NCBI RefSeq assembly: GCF_006861775.1
Contig: NZ_VDGG01000016.1
Location: 1 to 64,000 of the forward strand
Source: Psychrobacillus soli
Lineage (GTDB): Bacteria > Bacillota > Bacilli > Bacillales_A > Planococcaceae
Length of the DNA: 64,000 nt
Reading direction: 5' to 3'
A model generated the notes under the pieces. That model was not told where the DNA came from and ran no database searches. It saw only the letters and a list, made by a program, of their open reading frames with translations. This document shows positions 9,358 through 19,481 of the stretch, in pieces. Numbering within the stretch: the first letter of the stretch is position 1; each line of letters starts with the position of its first letter. The translations under genes were made by a program, and so were the position numbers.

Positions 9358-9456
9358 CAGACTTTTATCGACCACGCTCGATAAAATACCTTTAAAAGTC
9401 TGTGACATCCGCCGGAGGCTTCAATTTTATTCAGTTGGAGTTTTCTCCAGCTGAAT
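9358..9456. repeat. Cluster of inverted repeats upstream of psuK
   Basis: Two overlapping hairpins share a stretch: CAGACTTTTA (9358-9367) pairs with TAAAAGTCTG (9393-9402), and TTTTATCGA (9363-9371) pairs with TCGATAAAA (9378-9386). A third hairpin is ATTCAGTTGGAG/CTCCAGCTGAAT at 9429-9456. I recall similar GACATCCGCCGGAGGCTTC stretches in related genomes, but no second copy is visible here. Confidence 0.45.
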
Positions 9457-9499
9457 AAGTTGAACTTTTGTTTTAATTATAAACTTTTGTTACGAAAAG

Positions 9500-9537
9500 T
9501 CAAAAGAAAAACTGACAACAAAAATTAGTTGTCAGTT
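9500..9537 (-). terminator. Terminator of motAB
   Basis: Reverse strand: AACTGACAAC, 8-nt loop, GTTGTCAGTT, then TTTCTTTT. Confidence 0.85.
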
Positions 9538-9544
9538 AGTAGTA

Positions 9545-10318
9545 TTACTGTGGTGAGTCATTTAATGTACCGTCTTCTAAAACACGTGGTTGAATAAGTA
9601 CTTCGACTCTTCTGTTTTGAGCACGACCTTCCGCAGTATCATTGGAAGCTACAGGTCTAAATTCCCCATATCCTTTCGCACTAAAATAAAGGGGATCAAT
9701 CGTATTATTTTCTACTAAAATTTTCAAAAAATTAACGGAACGCATAACACTTAGTTCCCAGTTAGATGAAAATTCAATACTTGATATAGGAATATCATCT
9801 GTATGTCCAGTAATAACAACGTTTCTAGGCGGATCAAATACGAGAAGATCCGCTATATCTTCTGCGATTTGTCGATACTCCGTCTTCACTTCCGCTTGTC
9901 CCATCTCAAACAATATATTATCCCGAATTGTCACTAACAAACCTTCATCTGTTAATTTAGTAGCAAATTGCTTTTCTAACGCATTCACTGCAATATATTC
10001 ATCCACACTATCTTGAATACCTGCTAATGCTCGTTGGTCTTCTATATATGCAGAGCTTTCGTCTGACTCATTCGTCTTATTTGGTAATACTGGTACATCT
10101 AATGGAGACGGATTATCCATAAAACCCGTTCCACCATCGAAAATTTGGTTAAATACTTGCGACATCTTATCCAATTTCTGTTGATCTATCGTGCTTGTTG
10201 AAAAAAGTACGATGAACAACGCTAATAATAATGTGAGAATATCTGCATATGGGATAAGCCAAGACTCGTCCATATGTTCTTCCTCTCTATGCTTTTTACG
10301 CTTCCTTGCCAAGGCCAT
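9545..10318 (-). CDS. motB: Flagellar motor stator protein MotB
   Basis: Peptidoglycan-anchored stator half that, with MotA, conducts ions to drive the flagellum. 257 aa from 10318. A basic N-terminus is followed by one membrane helix, PYADILTLLLALFIVLF, whose Asp is the ion-binding residue, a periplasmic plug/linker and an OmpA-like peptidoglycan-binding domain (VVITGHTDDIPI...NWELSVMRSVNFLK). I chose ATG 10318 because MotB proteins begin near MARKKKK; the GTG at 10333 lies further into motA without an SD. The gene overlaps motA by 23 nt. Confidence 0.92.
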   Translation of the reverse strand: MALARKRKKHREEEHMDESWLIPYADILTLLLALFIVLFSTSTIDQQKLDKMSQVFNQIFDGGTGFMDNPSPLDVPVLPNKTNESDESSAYIEDQRALAGIQDSVDEYIAVNALEKQFATKLTDEGLLVTIRDNILFEMGQAEVKTEYRQIAEDIADLLVFDPPRNVVITGHTDDIPISSIEFSSNWELSVMRSVNFLKILVENNTIDPLYFSAKGYGEFRPVASNDTAEGRAQNRRVEVLIQPRVLEDGTLNDSPQ

Positions 10319-11099
10319 CCTCTCCGCTTCCACCTAAAATTTTCCTGCGGTCTGACATCGACAAATAAGAAGCTAATTTTTGTTCAATAACACGAGGGGA
10401 ATCTCCTTCCAATACAGAAAGAATTCCTTCTAGCATCATCGTTTTTTGACGAACTTCTTGTTTGGATTTACGTCTTAATTTATTAGCAAATGGATGCCAA
10501 ATTACATACCCTGTGAAAATCCCCATTAGCGTCGCAACGAATGCTGCTGAAATTGCAGCGCCTAACTTATCAATATCATTCATATCCTTTAAGGCTGCGA
10601 TTAGGCCGATAACTGCTCCAAGTACTCCAAGTGTCGGTGCATACGTCCCTGCTTGAGAGAAAATAGAAGCCCCTCCCGCATGACGATCTTCTAAAGCGTC
10701 AATTTCTTCGGTTAATACATCTCGAATATAATCCGCATTTTGACCATCAATAGCTAATGTTAGTCCATTTTTCAAAAAGGAATCCGTTACCTCGGTAGAC
10801 TTACTTTCTAAAGCAAGTAACCCTTCTCTACGAGCTAAATCTGCCCAACTAGAGAACATCTTAATAATTTCTGCATCTGATTCTAGTTTATTATCTTTAA
10901 AGAGTACCCCAAAAAGTTTAGGAACTCGTTTTAACTCACTCATCGGAAATGCGATAACAACTGCAGCTACAGTACCAAAAATAATGATAAAAATAGCAGC
11001 TGGATTTAATAGTGCGTCGGGTGTAACTCCTTTAAAAAACATTCCTATTAATAAGGAAGCTATAGCAACAATAAGACCAACAACCGTAGATATATCCAA
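10296..11099 (-). CDS. motA: Flagellar motor stator protein MotA
   Basis: Membrane stator subunit with four transmembrane helices and a large cytoplasmic loop that contacts the rotor. 267 aa from a TTG start at 11099. Conserved blocks: LNPAAIFIIIFGTVAAVVIAF, ARREGLLALE, EDRHAGGASIFSQAGTYAPT and GIFTGYVIWHPFANKLRRKS. The TTG is preceded by GGAGGT at 7 nt and matches the usual MotA start (M-D-x-S/T...G); the upstream GTG at 11114 has no SD of its own. Whether the motor uses H+ or Na+ is not clear from sequence; the pair is closest to the MotAB (H+) type. Confidence 0.93.
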   Translation of the reverse strand: MDISTVVGLIVAIASLLIGMFFKGVTPDALLNPAAIFIIIFGTVAAVVIAFPMSELKRVPKLFGVLFKDNKLESDAEIIKMFSSWADLARREGLLALESKSTEVTDSFLKNGLTLAIDGQNADYIRDVLTEEIDALEDRHAGGASIFSQAGTYAPTLGVLGAVIGLIAALKDMNDIDKLGAAISAAFVATLMGIFTGYVIWHPFANKLRRKSKQEVRQKTMMLEGILSVLEGDSPRVIEQKLASYLSMSDRRKILGGSGEDGLGKEA

Positions 11100-11290
11100 A
11101 TTCGTAACCTCCACTTTCTATTTCTGTACTTTATTTCGGCATTATTAATAAAATTTGAATATCAAACTTTCTTTTCAATAAGATAAGTTTATTAATATTG
11201 AACAATTTTCTACTTTTACTGCCAACGAATATTGTCATCTCATTCGTAAAACTGATACTATAAAAGTAAGTATAGAAAGGGAGTATGTAT

Positions 11291-12523
11291 ATGTCATCGT
11301 TTAAAACTAAATTAGAAAAATATGCTGCATTAGCCGTTGAAGTTGGGGTAAATATTCAACCTGGCCAAAAATTATACGTCGCGGCTTCGATTGATAGTGT
11401 GGAAATTGTCCGCTTAATCACGAAAAAAGCTTATGAAGTTGGGGCAGCGCAAGTATTTGTAGACTTTGCTGATGATGAGATTACCCGTTTACGCTATGAT
11501 TTAGCTCCAAATGATTCTTTTGACTATTTCCCTTCTTGGAAAGTACAAGAGCGAGAGCTTTTAGCTGAAGAAGGTGCCGCATTTATGAGCATCATGAGTC
11601 AAAGCCCTGATCTTTTAAAAGGGGTAGATACAGCTAGAATTGCTGCATTCCAAAAAGCTTCCGGGCAAGCTTTAAGTAAGTATCGTCAATATGTACAATC
11701 GGATAAAATCAGTTGGACAGTAATCGCATCCCCATCTAAAGATTGGGCAAGCAAAGTATTCCCTGAACTTGCAGAAGAAGAGCAAGTACCGGCACTATGG
11801 GAAGCTATTTTCAAAGCAGTTCGCGCAGATTTAGAAGATCCAGTCGCTGCTTGGAAAGAGCATGATACCCTTTTACACACGAAAGTAGATTATTTAAACG
11901 ATAAAAACTATCAAAAACTACATTATACAGCTCCTGGAACAGATCTAACAATTGAGCTTCCAAAAGGACATGTATGGTGTGGCGCTAGTAGTGTAAACGA
12001 AAAAGGCGAAGATTTCATGGCAAATATGCCCACAGAAGAAGTATTTACTGTTCCTTTGAAAACAGGTGTGGAAGGATATGTAGCGAGTAGCAAACCATTA
12101 AGCTATGGTGGAAATATTATTGACAATTTCACAGTCACTTTTGAGAAAGGTCGCATCATAAAAGTAGAAGCAGAACAAGGTCAAGACGTACTGGAAAACC
12201 TTGTTGCTACAGACGAAGGTTCTCACTATTTAGGAGAAGTTGCGCTTGTACCTCATGATTCACCAATTTCTAATTCTAATCTATTATTTTACAACACATT
12301 GTTCGATGAGAATGCTTCCAATCACTTGGCAATCGGAAGTGCATATGCCTTCTGTCTAGAAGGTGGCAAGAAGATGAGTCGTGAAGAGCTTGCAGAAAAT
12401 GGCTTAAACGAGAGTATCACGCATGTAGATTTTATGATTGGTTCAGACAAAATGAATATAGATGGCATTAAAGAAGATGGATCTTTAGAACCTATCTTCC
12501 GCGATGGAAACTGGGCATTTTAA
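11291..12523 (+). CDS. M29-family aminopeptidase (AmpS-like)
   Basis: Broad-specificity, metal-dependent leucyl-type aminopeptidase of family M29 (thermophilic aminopeptidases, AmpS/PepS), about 410 aa, cytoplasmic. Motifs with the expected metal ligands and catalytic residues: NMPTEEVFT near residue 250, LGEVALVPHDSPIS near 315 and NTLFDENASNHLAIG near 337. The start at 11291 has AAAGGGAG upstream; another in-frame ATG lies 6 nt earlier. A clear paralogue is encoded at 23340-24569. Confidence 0.9.
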   Translation: MSSFKTKLEKYAALAVEVGVNIQPGQKLYVAASIDSVEIVRLITKKAYEVGAAQVFVDFADDEITRLRYDLAPNDSFDYFPSWKVQERELLAEEGAAFMSIMSQSPDLLKGVDTARIAAFQKASGQALSKYRQYVQSDKISWTVIASPSKDWASKVFPELAEEEQVPALWEAIFKAVRADLEDPVAAWKEHDTLLHTKVDYLNDKNYQKLHYTAPGTDLTIELPKGHVWCGASSVNEKGEDFMANMPTEEVFTVPLKTGVEGYVASSKPLSYGGNIIDNFTVTFEKGRIIKVEAEQGQDVLENLVATDEGSHYLGEVALVPHDSPISNSNLLFYNTLFDENASNHLAIGSAYAFCLEGGKKMSREELAENGLNESITHVDFMIGSDKMNIDGIKEDGSLEPIFRDGNWAF

Positions 12524-12622
12524 GACTATTTAGCGGAAGGCTTTGTTTCTAAATATTTCTTCTTACTTTTTCAAGAAAGATAAGCTATAATAATAGTATC
12601 ATAACTAGTGAGGTGTTTAATA

Positions 12623-12757
12623 ATGGGCTTATTCACAGTTACAGTTCTTGGTTTTGCAGTATGTATAGGAATTTCTGGTTTTACTATCCTACATTACTTC
12701 GCTAAGGGTATGAACTCTCATGATTCGATTTCAGTAGATCCTAAACCTTCTAAATAA
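12623..12757 (+). CDS. Small single-pass membrane protein, 44 aa, unknown
   Basis: ATG at 12623 with GAGGTG 8 nt upstream opens a 44-codon frame: a hydrophobic helix at about residues 3-27 (FTVTVLGFAVCIGISGFTIL), then a short polar tail ending DPKPSK. A good intrinsic terminator begins 5 nt after the stop, and a TATAAT-like box lies about 40 nt upstream. Codon use looks like the neighbours. I recognise no family; a small membrane regulator or assembly peptide would be possible. Confidence 0.6.
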   Translation: MGLFTVTVLGFAVCIGISGFTILHYFAKGMNSHDSISVDPKPSK

Positions 12758-12761
12758 TCCA

Positions 12762-12792
12762 AACAACCGCATTTTATGCGGTTGTTTTTTTG
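12762..12792 (+). terminator. Terminator of the 44-aa gene
   Basis: AACAACCGCA, TTTTA loop, TGCGGTTGTT, then T-run. Confidence 0.88.
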
Positions 12793-12878
12793 TTTCCAAT
12801 TGTTGATTTATTACTTTACACTTTTACATTTCGGGCTGCTTAAGACAAAATAATTGCTACACCATTACCTTAACTTCA

Positions 12879-12915
12879 GATTGTAGGGGTGTGACTTCGT
12901 CACACCCCTACAATC
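12879..12915. repeat. Perfect 17-bp inverted repeat
   Basis: GATTGTAGGGGTGTGAC (12879-12895), TTC loop, and its exact complement (12899-12915). No T-run follows on either strand, so it is not an obvious terminator. It sits in the gene-free stretch 12793-13673, together with a MITE-like copy. Confidence 0.8.
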
Positions 12916-13050
12916 CTTCTGGGGAAATCATATGGCGGTATTTTGTCCTTCGCTCCCCAAAATTTGCATTTATGATACTAAGAAAAAGCACTAACGCCTG
13001 TCTCTGCCTCATTATAGCAAATGAGAACGATGAATGGAAAGACGCACATA

Positions 13051-13353
13051 ATAGAGATAATGCATCTTAGACATTGTCGTCCCAATCTAAGTAAACTAGT
13101 TATTTTAAGAATTGGTTGCTTTCAATGACCGATTGGTTGCCCTAAGCCATTTACTGGATTCACATATTCGAAAAACCTGTATAAAATTTTGTTTTTAGCG
13201 AGTTGATACTGAATAAGTAAGCAATTTTCTTTGATTTTCGCTGCAGGCGTCGACTCCTGCCGGATGAGTGGGCATAATGAGACTTCACAACGTACGACTG
13301 CAGCGAAAATCATAGCGGTCACTAGTCAACGCGCTAAGACGCATTATCCCTAT
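13051..13353. repeat. MITE-like element, copy 2 (303 bp, inverted orientation)
   Basis: Ends ATAGAGATAATGC (13051-13063) and GCATTATCCCTAT (13341-13353) are inverted repeats with one mismatch. Internally it is the reverse complement of most of copy 3. It carries two array motifs on the minus strand (TTGGTTGCT at 13112 and TTGGTTGCC at 13133, 21 bp apart) and the paired TTTTCGCTGCAG / CTGCAGCGAAAA segments at about 13233-13312. An open frame crossing it is judged spurious. Confidence 0.8.
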
Positions 13354-13673
13354 AATACGTACAATATGATTAAGTGGGCTTCAGATAATAAAGATGTCAT
13401 TACGTCTCTTTTTCCTTTCATTTCGGTAACAATAGTATTTCAAATTTATGACAGAATAGTACTATTCAATTACTTTATCGACTCACTCTAATCATAAATA
13501 ACCATTTCCTATTGAAATATAAGTAAACTTCCAACATATAACATATGGCAAACCTCTATTTATCTATTATACTTACTAAGTATCTAGACTTCAGTGCCTA
13601 GCGCCTTGGGGTCAAATGTGCCTGTCGATACTTGCTTATACTTTTATTGTACGATTGGATTGGAGGAACAAAA

Positions 13674-14681
13674 ATGTTTTCAAACGCACATATTGGAATA
13701 GATTTAGGAACAGCAAATACATTAGTTTATACAAAAAGCAAAGGCTTACTTATAGATGAACCTACTGTTGTGGCAGTTAATACAAAAACAAGAGAAATAG
13801 TAGCTTTCGGTGAAGAAGCAAAGAAAATGATAGGAAAAACACCTATATCGATTGAGGTAATACGCCCACTTAAAGATGGAGTTATTGCGGATTTTGATAT
13901 TACAACTCAATTATTAAAACTAATTATGCAAAAAGCTAGTAAAAAATTAGGTACAGCACTTAGAAAACCAACTGTCATCGTTTGTACCCCTTCTGGTGCA
14001 ACTTCAGTTGAGCGCAGAGCTATTCAAGATGCCGTTCGACAAAGTGGAGCAAAAGAAGTGCAATTAATGGAAGAACCTGTCGCTGCAGCAATTGGAGCCG
14101 GTCTTCCTGTAAATGAACCAGTCGCAAGTATGATTGTTGATATTGGTGGAGGTACGACAGAAGTTGGCATTATATCTTTTGGAGGCGTAGTTGCTTCTAA
14201 TACAGTTAAATCAGCAGGAGACCGAATGGATGAAGCAATTATCCATTTTGTTCGAAAAGAATATAATGTCATTATTGGTGAACCGACTGCTGAAAATATA
14301 AAGAAAACAATCGGTCATGCATTAGTGCCACATACGGTGGAACAAATGGATGTGCGGGGAAGAGATGTAGTAACGGGTTTGCCTAAAACTATTCATCTTT
14401 CTTCTACACAAATACAAGGAGTTTTGAAAGAATCTCTTGAAATTATATTAGAAGTAGTCCGTGCAACGCTTGAAATATGTCCTCCTGAACTTTCTGGAGA
14501 TATCGTTGATCACGGAGTAGTGCTGACAGGTGGCGGAGCTCTATTAAAAGACATAAAAGAATGGCTTGCAACTGTTATTGAAGTACCTGTCCATATTGCC
14601 CCTGAACCACTGCAATCAGTAGCAATTGGAACTGGAAAAGCTTATTTTATGTCTACACGCAAACAAAAATTAGCAAAATAG
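13674..14681 (+). CDS. mreBH: Rod-shape actin homologue MreBH
   Basis: Actin-like, membrane-associated filament protein that directs side-wall synthesis. 335 aa, the same length as B. subtilis MreBH. Nucleotide-binding motifs: [13 protein letters not shown] at residues 6-18, [17 protein letters not shown] near 157, and [16 protein letters not shown] near 290. The middle ([21 protein letters not shown]) resembles MreBH more than MreB or Mbl. No mreCD follows, also pointing to a stand-alone paralogue. The start follows TTGGAGGA at 6 nt; the earlier in-frame ATG at 13632 lacks an SD. Confidence 0.9.
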   Translation: MFSNAHIGIDLGTANTLVYTKSKGLLIDEPTVVAVNTKTREIVAFGEEAKKMIGKTPISIEVIRPLKDGVIADFDITTQLLKLIMQKASKKLGTALRKPTVIVCTPSGATSVERRAIQDAVRQSGAKEVQLMEEPVAAAIGAGLPVNEPVASMIVDIGGGTTEVGIISFGGVVASNTVKSAGDRMDEAIIHFVRKEYNVIIGEPTAENIKKTIGHALVPHTVEQMDVRGRDVVTGLPKTIHLSSTQIQGVLKESLEIILEVVRATLEICPPELSGDIVDHGVVLTGGGALLKDIKEWLATVIEVPVHIAPEPLQSVAIGTGKAYFMSTRKQKLAK

Positions 14682-14758
14682 TTTCGAAACAAATTACAAG
14701 CAATCTCCCTTCATTTGATATAAAATAAAAAGTAAATTAAATTCGAAGGGGTAATACT

Positions 14759-15328
14759 ATGTCTAAGTTAGATGAAATTTTATCGTTTAATAAATCCTTT
14801 GTTGAAAACGAGCTTTACACACCTTATTTAACCACGAAATTTCCAGATAAACGAATTGTGATTTTAACATGTATGGATACTAGACTTACGGAAATGCTTC
14901 ACAAATCCATGAACTTTAAAAATGGTGATGTAAAAATGGTAAAAAGTGCTGGCGCCGTTATTAATCACCCATTTGGTGGAATTATGAGAAGTTTAATCGT
15001 AGCGGTTTATGAACTTCAAGCAGACGAAATTTTTGTCGTTGGACATTATGATTGCGGCATGAGTGCAATCCAACCAGATAAAATCATAGGAAAAATGATT
15101 GACAGAGGTGTCGATCCTCATACTTTCGATGTTTTAAAATACTCTGGTGTGAATATGGATAAATGGTTAGAAGGCTTTTCAGACGTGCAAGAAAGTGTCT
15201 TACATAGTGTGGATATGATCAGAAACCATCCCCTTATTCTTCCAAGTATTCCTGTGCATGGTCTAATTATTGACCCCACAACGGGACGCTTAGACTTAGT
15301 TGCAAACGGTTCTATCGACAAGGATTAA
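14759..15328 (+). CDS. Beta-carbonic anhydrase, YtiB type
   Basis: Reversibly hydrates CO2 to bicarbonate; cytoplasmic zinc enzyme, 189 aa, like B. subtilis YtiB (187 aa). The expected zinc ligands are visible: C38 with D40-R42 in LTCMDTRL, and H96 plus C99 in GHYDCG. The start follows GAAGGGG at 8 nt. Single gene ended by a bidirectional terminator. Confidence 0.9.
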   Translation: MSKLDEILSFNKSFVENELYTPYLTTKFPDKRIVILTCMDTRLTEMLHKSMNFKNGDVKMVKSAGAVINHPFGGIMRSLIVAVYELQADEIFVVGHYDCGMSAIQPDKIIGKMIDRGVDPHTFDVLKYSGVNMDKWLEGFSDVQESVLHSVDMIRNHPLILPSIPVHGLIIDPTTGRLDLVANGSIDKD

Positions 15329-15354
15329 ATTATTTCCCGGGAAATCGACATGTT

Positions 15355-15393
15355 AAAAAGCCGGTTGTTCAGTAATGGAACAACCGGCTTTTT
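15355..15393. terminator. Bidirectional terminator, carbonic anhydrase / GNAT
   Basis: AAAAAGCCGGTTGTTC and complement around AGTAATG, T-run after it. Confidence 0.9.
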
Positions 15394-15419
15394 ATTTTTT
15401 TATAAAGACTCTTACCTTT

Positions 15420-15965
15420 TCAATATTCTTCACTTAGTGAAGCATACATATAATGGTCTTCCCACTTACCATTAATAAATAAAAGTTTACGGAGTAATCC
15501 TTCTCGTAGAAATTCATTTTTTTCTAACACTTTAATAGACCCAAGATTACGTGGAGATACATATGCCTCGATGCGATTTAAATGAACATGCTCAAACCCA
15601 AAATTTTTTACCATATGTGCCGCCTCGGACGCTATCCCTTTTCCAACAAACTGTTCATCAATAGAATATCCAATTAGTCCACTTGAAAACGGCATTCTCT
15701 TTAAACTATATAACGAAATATGACCAATCATTTTATCTGTCGTATGCTCGAATATGCCAAAGCCAAATTCTCTTTTTTCTTCCATCAAAAGAAGTGATTC
15801 TCTAATTTTTTCTCTTTGAACGGTAGTAGTATAATAGTCATCTCGATGCAATGGTTCATAGATGGACCAATAGAATTTGTTTCGATAGACAAGATCTGCG
15901 AGGCTTGGTGCATCTTTTATACTTAATGTCCGTAAATAACAAGTATCTCCTTCTAAGTAAATCAA
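15420..15965 (-). CDS. GNAT N-acetyltransferase (RimJ/RimL type)
   Basis: Acetyl-CoA-dependent N-acetyltransferase, 181 aa. It shows the RimJ/L-like organisation: N-terminal LRTLSIKDAPSLADLV, a GHISLYSL strand, the acetyl-CoA loop near residues 105-120 (DEQFVGKGIASEA, a Q/RxxGxG/A variant), and the C-terminal NLGSIKVLEKNEFLREG motif. Substrate unknown (ribosomal protein N-terminus or small molecule). It follows pepF by 6 nt and is probably in the same transcript. Confidence 0.85.
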   Translation of the reverse strand: MIYLEGDTCYLRTLSIKDAPSLADLVYRNKFYWSIYEPLHRDDYYTTTVQREKIRESLLLMEEKREFGFGIFEHTTDKMIGHISLYSLKRMPFSSGLIGYSIDEQFVGKGIASEAAHMVKNFGFEHVHLNRIEAYVSPRNLGSIKVLEKNEFLREGLLRKLLFINGKWEDHYMYASLSEEY

Positions 15966-15971
15966 ACTTTT

Positions 15972-17774
15972 TCACCCTTTTGCATTAGTAAATTGAATAA
16001 ATTCGTTCACATCTTGAATGCAAAGGTTGATCCCTTTTATCCAAAACGCTTCATTCGTAATATCTTCCCCTAAATGCTTCATTGCTAGATCTTCCACCGT
16101 CATCACTGCTGTGTCTTGAAGTAAAGCAATGTATTTTTCCTCAAAGTTTGCACCTTCTGTAATGGCTTTCGCATAAATGCTTAAAGAAAATAAATAGCCA
16201 AACGTATATGGGAAGTTATAGAACGGTACGTCAGTAATATAAAAATGTAATTTAGAAGCCCAGAAATGTGGATGAGTTGTTTCCAGTGCATCTCCATACG
16301 CTTCTTTTTGAGCAGCTTCCATTAATTCATTTAATCTTGTTGCAGAAACTATTCCATTTTTGCGTTCTTCATATAATCTAGTTTCAAATAAGAAGCGTGC
16401 GTGAATATTCATAAAGAATGCAACACTACGTTGGATTTTGTCTTCAAGTAGAGCAATTTTCTCTTCATCTGTTTTCGCTTCTTTTACTGCTGCATCCGCA
16501 ACAATCATTTCAGCAAATGTTGAAGCCGTCTCTGCTACTCCCATTGCGTATTGACGATTCATCCAATGTACTGGTCTTAAAGCATATGAATGAAAAGCAT
16601 GTCCCAATTCATGAGCAAGCGTCGAAACATTAGACATAGATCCACTATATGTCATGAATATACGAGATTCTTCTGATACTGGCATTCCCGTGCAAAAGCC
16701 TCCTGGACGTTTGTTTGGACGATCTTCCGCTTCAATCCAACCATTTTCAAAAGCATGCCTTGAAAAGGCTGCAAGTTTAGGACCGAACTCTTTGAAATGC
16801 TTCAAAATAAACGCTGCACCTTGTTGAAAATCCATCTTTTCAGTTGAAGCACTAATCGGTGCATCCAGATCATACCAATGGATTCTTTTTTCGCCTAGCA
16901 TTGCCGATTTTCTATGTAAATATTCGACGAATGGCGCTTTATTTTTGGAAATAGCTCCCCACATTGCATCTAGTGTTTCTTGTTTCATGCGGTTGATTTG
17001 CAAAGGTTCTTGTAATACCGAATCCCAACCTCTTTTTTCATATACAGCTAGACGGAATCCAGCAAGGTGGTTAAGTGTTTTAGCGAAAAAGTCCTCTTTC
17101 TCTGTCCAAGCAGCCTCCAGTGCATCAAAAGAAGCTTTCCTAATGGCAGCGTCCTCATGTGAGCTTAAGTTATTCGCTTGTCCCACAGATAACTCTTTTT
17201 CCACTCCGTCCACAGTTAGCTTGATACGAATGTCCCCTACTAATAAATCGTATAGCTGGCCCCAAGCATGATATCCATCAACACTAAGTGTTGTTATCAT
17301 ATCTTCTTCCTTTTCAGAGAGCATTTTCTTCGCTTCTTCTCTCCATTCATTTAATACAAATGCAAAGTTAGACAGTTCTTTTGTTTGAAGCAAATCCCGC
17401 CACACTGACTCTTCTGTCTGGCCAAGTACTTGTTGGATAGTAAGCATGGAGGAAGATAACTTTGCATATAGAGAACCTACTTCTCCTTCTAGTAATGCAG
17501 CTTGTTTATCCGTTATGTCTTGTGCTAAGAAACAGCCGATTACTGCCCCACCTTCGGATAAATTCACTGCAATATCCTTCAACTTGTTAATAGTATGCAC
17601 TATTTGATCTACCTCTTGAATAGACGATGGTGTACAAAAGCTTTTTAGTTCCTCTTCAAAGGTTACCAATTTGTTTTTTACTTCATCCAAGTGCTTTCGA
17701 AGTGCAGTAGAACTACTCCCCCCCACAAAAAAGGAATCTAGATCCCATACCATTGAATAAGTTTGTTCAATCAT
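15972..17774 (-). CDS. pepF: Oligoendopeptidase, PepF/M3 family
   Basis: Zinc metallopeptidase that degrades short peptides in the cytoplasm. 600 aa, typical for PepF. The active-site motif HELGHAFHSY lies near residue 390, with the downstream metal-ligand Glu in the AETASTFAEMI helix. The N-terminal half is helical (PepF_N). The start follows AGGGGGAAGATTTGA. Upstream gene of a two-gene unit with the GNAT enzyme. Confidence 0.93.
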   Translation of the reverse strand: MIEQTYSMVWDLDSFFVGGSSSTALRKHLDEVKNKLVTFEEELKSFCTPSSIQEVDQIVHTINKLKDIAVNLSEGGAVIGCFLAQDITDKQAALLEGEVGSLYAKLSSSMLTIQQVLGQTEESVWRDLLQTKELSNFAFVLNEWREEAKKMLSEKEEDMITTLSVDGYHAWGQLYDLLVGDIRIKLTVDGVEKELSVGQANNLSSHEDAAIRKASFDALEAAWTEKEDFFAKTLNHLAGFRLAVYEKRGWDSVLQEPLQINRMKQETLDAMWGAISKNKAPFVEYLHRKSAMLGEKRIHWYDLDAPISASTEKMDFQQGAAFILKHFKEFGPKLAAFSRHAFENGWIEAEDRPNKRPGGFCTGMPVSEESRIFMTYSGSMSNVSTLAHELGHAFHSYALRPVHWMNRQYAMGVAETASTFAEMIVADAAVKEAKTDEEKIALLEDKIQRSVAFFMNIHARFLFETRLYEERKNGIVSATRLNELMEAAQKEAYGDALETTHPHFWASKLHFYITDVPFYNFPYTFGYLFSLSIYAKAITEGANFEEKYIALLQDTAVMTVEDLAMKHLGEDITNEAFWIKGINLCIQDVNEFIQFTNAKG

Positions 17775-17931
17775 TCAAATCTTCCCCCTATAAAGATAAT
17801 TTAGTTAGAAATCTAGTATACCATGTTTTTAGTTATCCGATTATGCGGTTTTCGTCACACAATATTCATAATTGTAATTTGTCGTACGTTTATTTCAAAG
17901 GTATACTTACTATATAGAAGGAGGAGATCGA

Positions 17932-18660
17932 ATGGTCAAAATAATCCTTTTGATTTTAAGCTTAATCTCTACAATCACTGTACATATACTTGCAAACACA
18001 CTTCCTATAAATGGACAAACAACTGAAAGTATTTTAAATAGACTTCCTCTATTTTTCACACCTGCCCATTATGTATTTTTTATTTGGATAATTATTTATC
18101 TATTATCGGCAAGTTGGATTTGGAATAGCATAAAAGAGTATCAGGCTACTCGACAACTCCCTTTAAAACGAGTTTTACTCTTCGCCATTACTTCTATTTT
18201 TCATATCACATGGATTCTTTTTTGGCATTTTGAGCTGTTTAATTACTCTCTAATTTCCATGTTTGTATTACTTGGAACCTTATTTTTACTTTATATGACT
18301 TATCCAGTAAAAGAACAAAATTGGATGAGCAGATTACCTATTTCTATTTATTTTGGATGGATTATCATTGAAATGTTTATCAATCTTGATTATCTTTCAA
18401 CTTACTATGAATTCAGTGGCTTAGGAATTACAAAGTCACTGTGGACGGTTATTTTCTTAACTATCGCCACAGCTATCGCCCTTCATTTCCGATATCATTA
18501 CGAAGACCGTGCGATTGTAGTAGTTTTTATTTGGACGTTTTTAGGACTAGCTGTTCGTCACCTGTTTAACGAGTTACTCATATCAACTGCTTCCTTATTT
18601 TTAAGCAGCGTGCTTGTTGCAGGCATATTTTTCATCAAAAAAACGCCATCGAAAGAATGA
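17932..18660 (+). CDS. TspO/MBR-like tryptophan-rich membrane protein
   Basis: Integral membrane protein, 242 aa, with about seven hydrophobic segments. The segment FFTPAHYVFFIWIIIYLL and repeated Trp residues (WIWNS, WILFWHF, WGIIIE-like) place it with bacterial tryptophan-rich sensory protein relatives, which are longer than classical 5-TM TspO. Ligand and role are unknown. The start follows AAGGAGGAG at 5 nt. The stop lies inside a bidirectional terminator shared with map. Confidence 0.75.
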   Translation: MVKIILLILSLISTITVHILANTLPINGQTTESILNRLPLFFTPAHYVFFIWIIIYLLSASWIWNSIKEYQATRQLPLKRVLLFAITSIFHITWILFWHFELFNYSLISMFVLLGTLFLLYMTYPVKEQNWMSRLPISIYFGWIIIEMFINLDYLSTYYEFSGLGITKSLWTVIFLTIATAIALHFRYHYEDRAIVVVFIWTFLGLAVRHLFNELLISTASLFLSSVLVAGIFFIKKTPSKE

Positions 18661-18675
18661 CTTCGATGGCGTTTT
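18640..18675. terminator. Bidirectional terminator, tspO-like / map
   Basis: AAAACGCCATCGAA and TTCGATGGCGTTTT around an 8-nt loop containing the upstream gene's stop. Confidence 0.9.
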
Positions 18676-18684
18676 ACTTATTTG

Positions 18685-19434
<750 letters not shown>

Positions 19435-19481
19435 TTATATAAGATCCCTTCTCCATTAACTGTACAATAATCATATCATAT

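Noticed and set aside
13231-13491. 86-codon open frame in the 12.8-13.7 kb gap
   Set aside because: Lies across the palindromic part of MITE-like copy 2, no SD, no recognisable motif.
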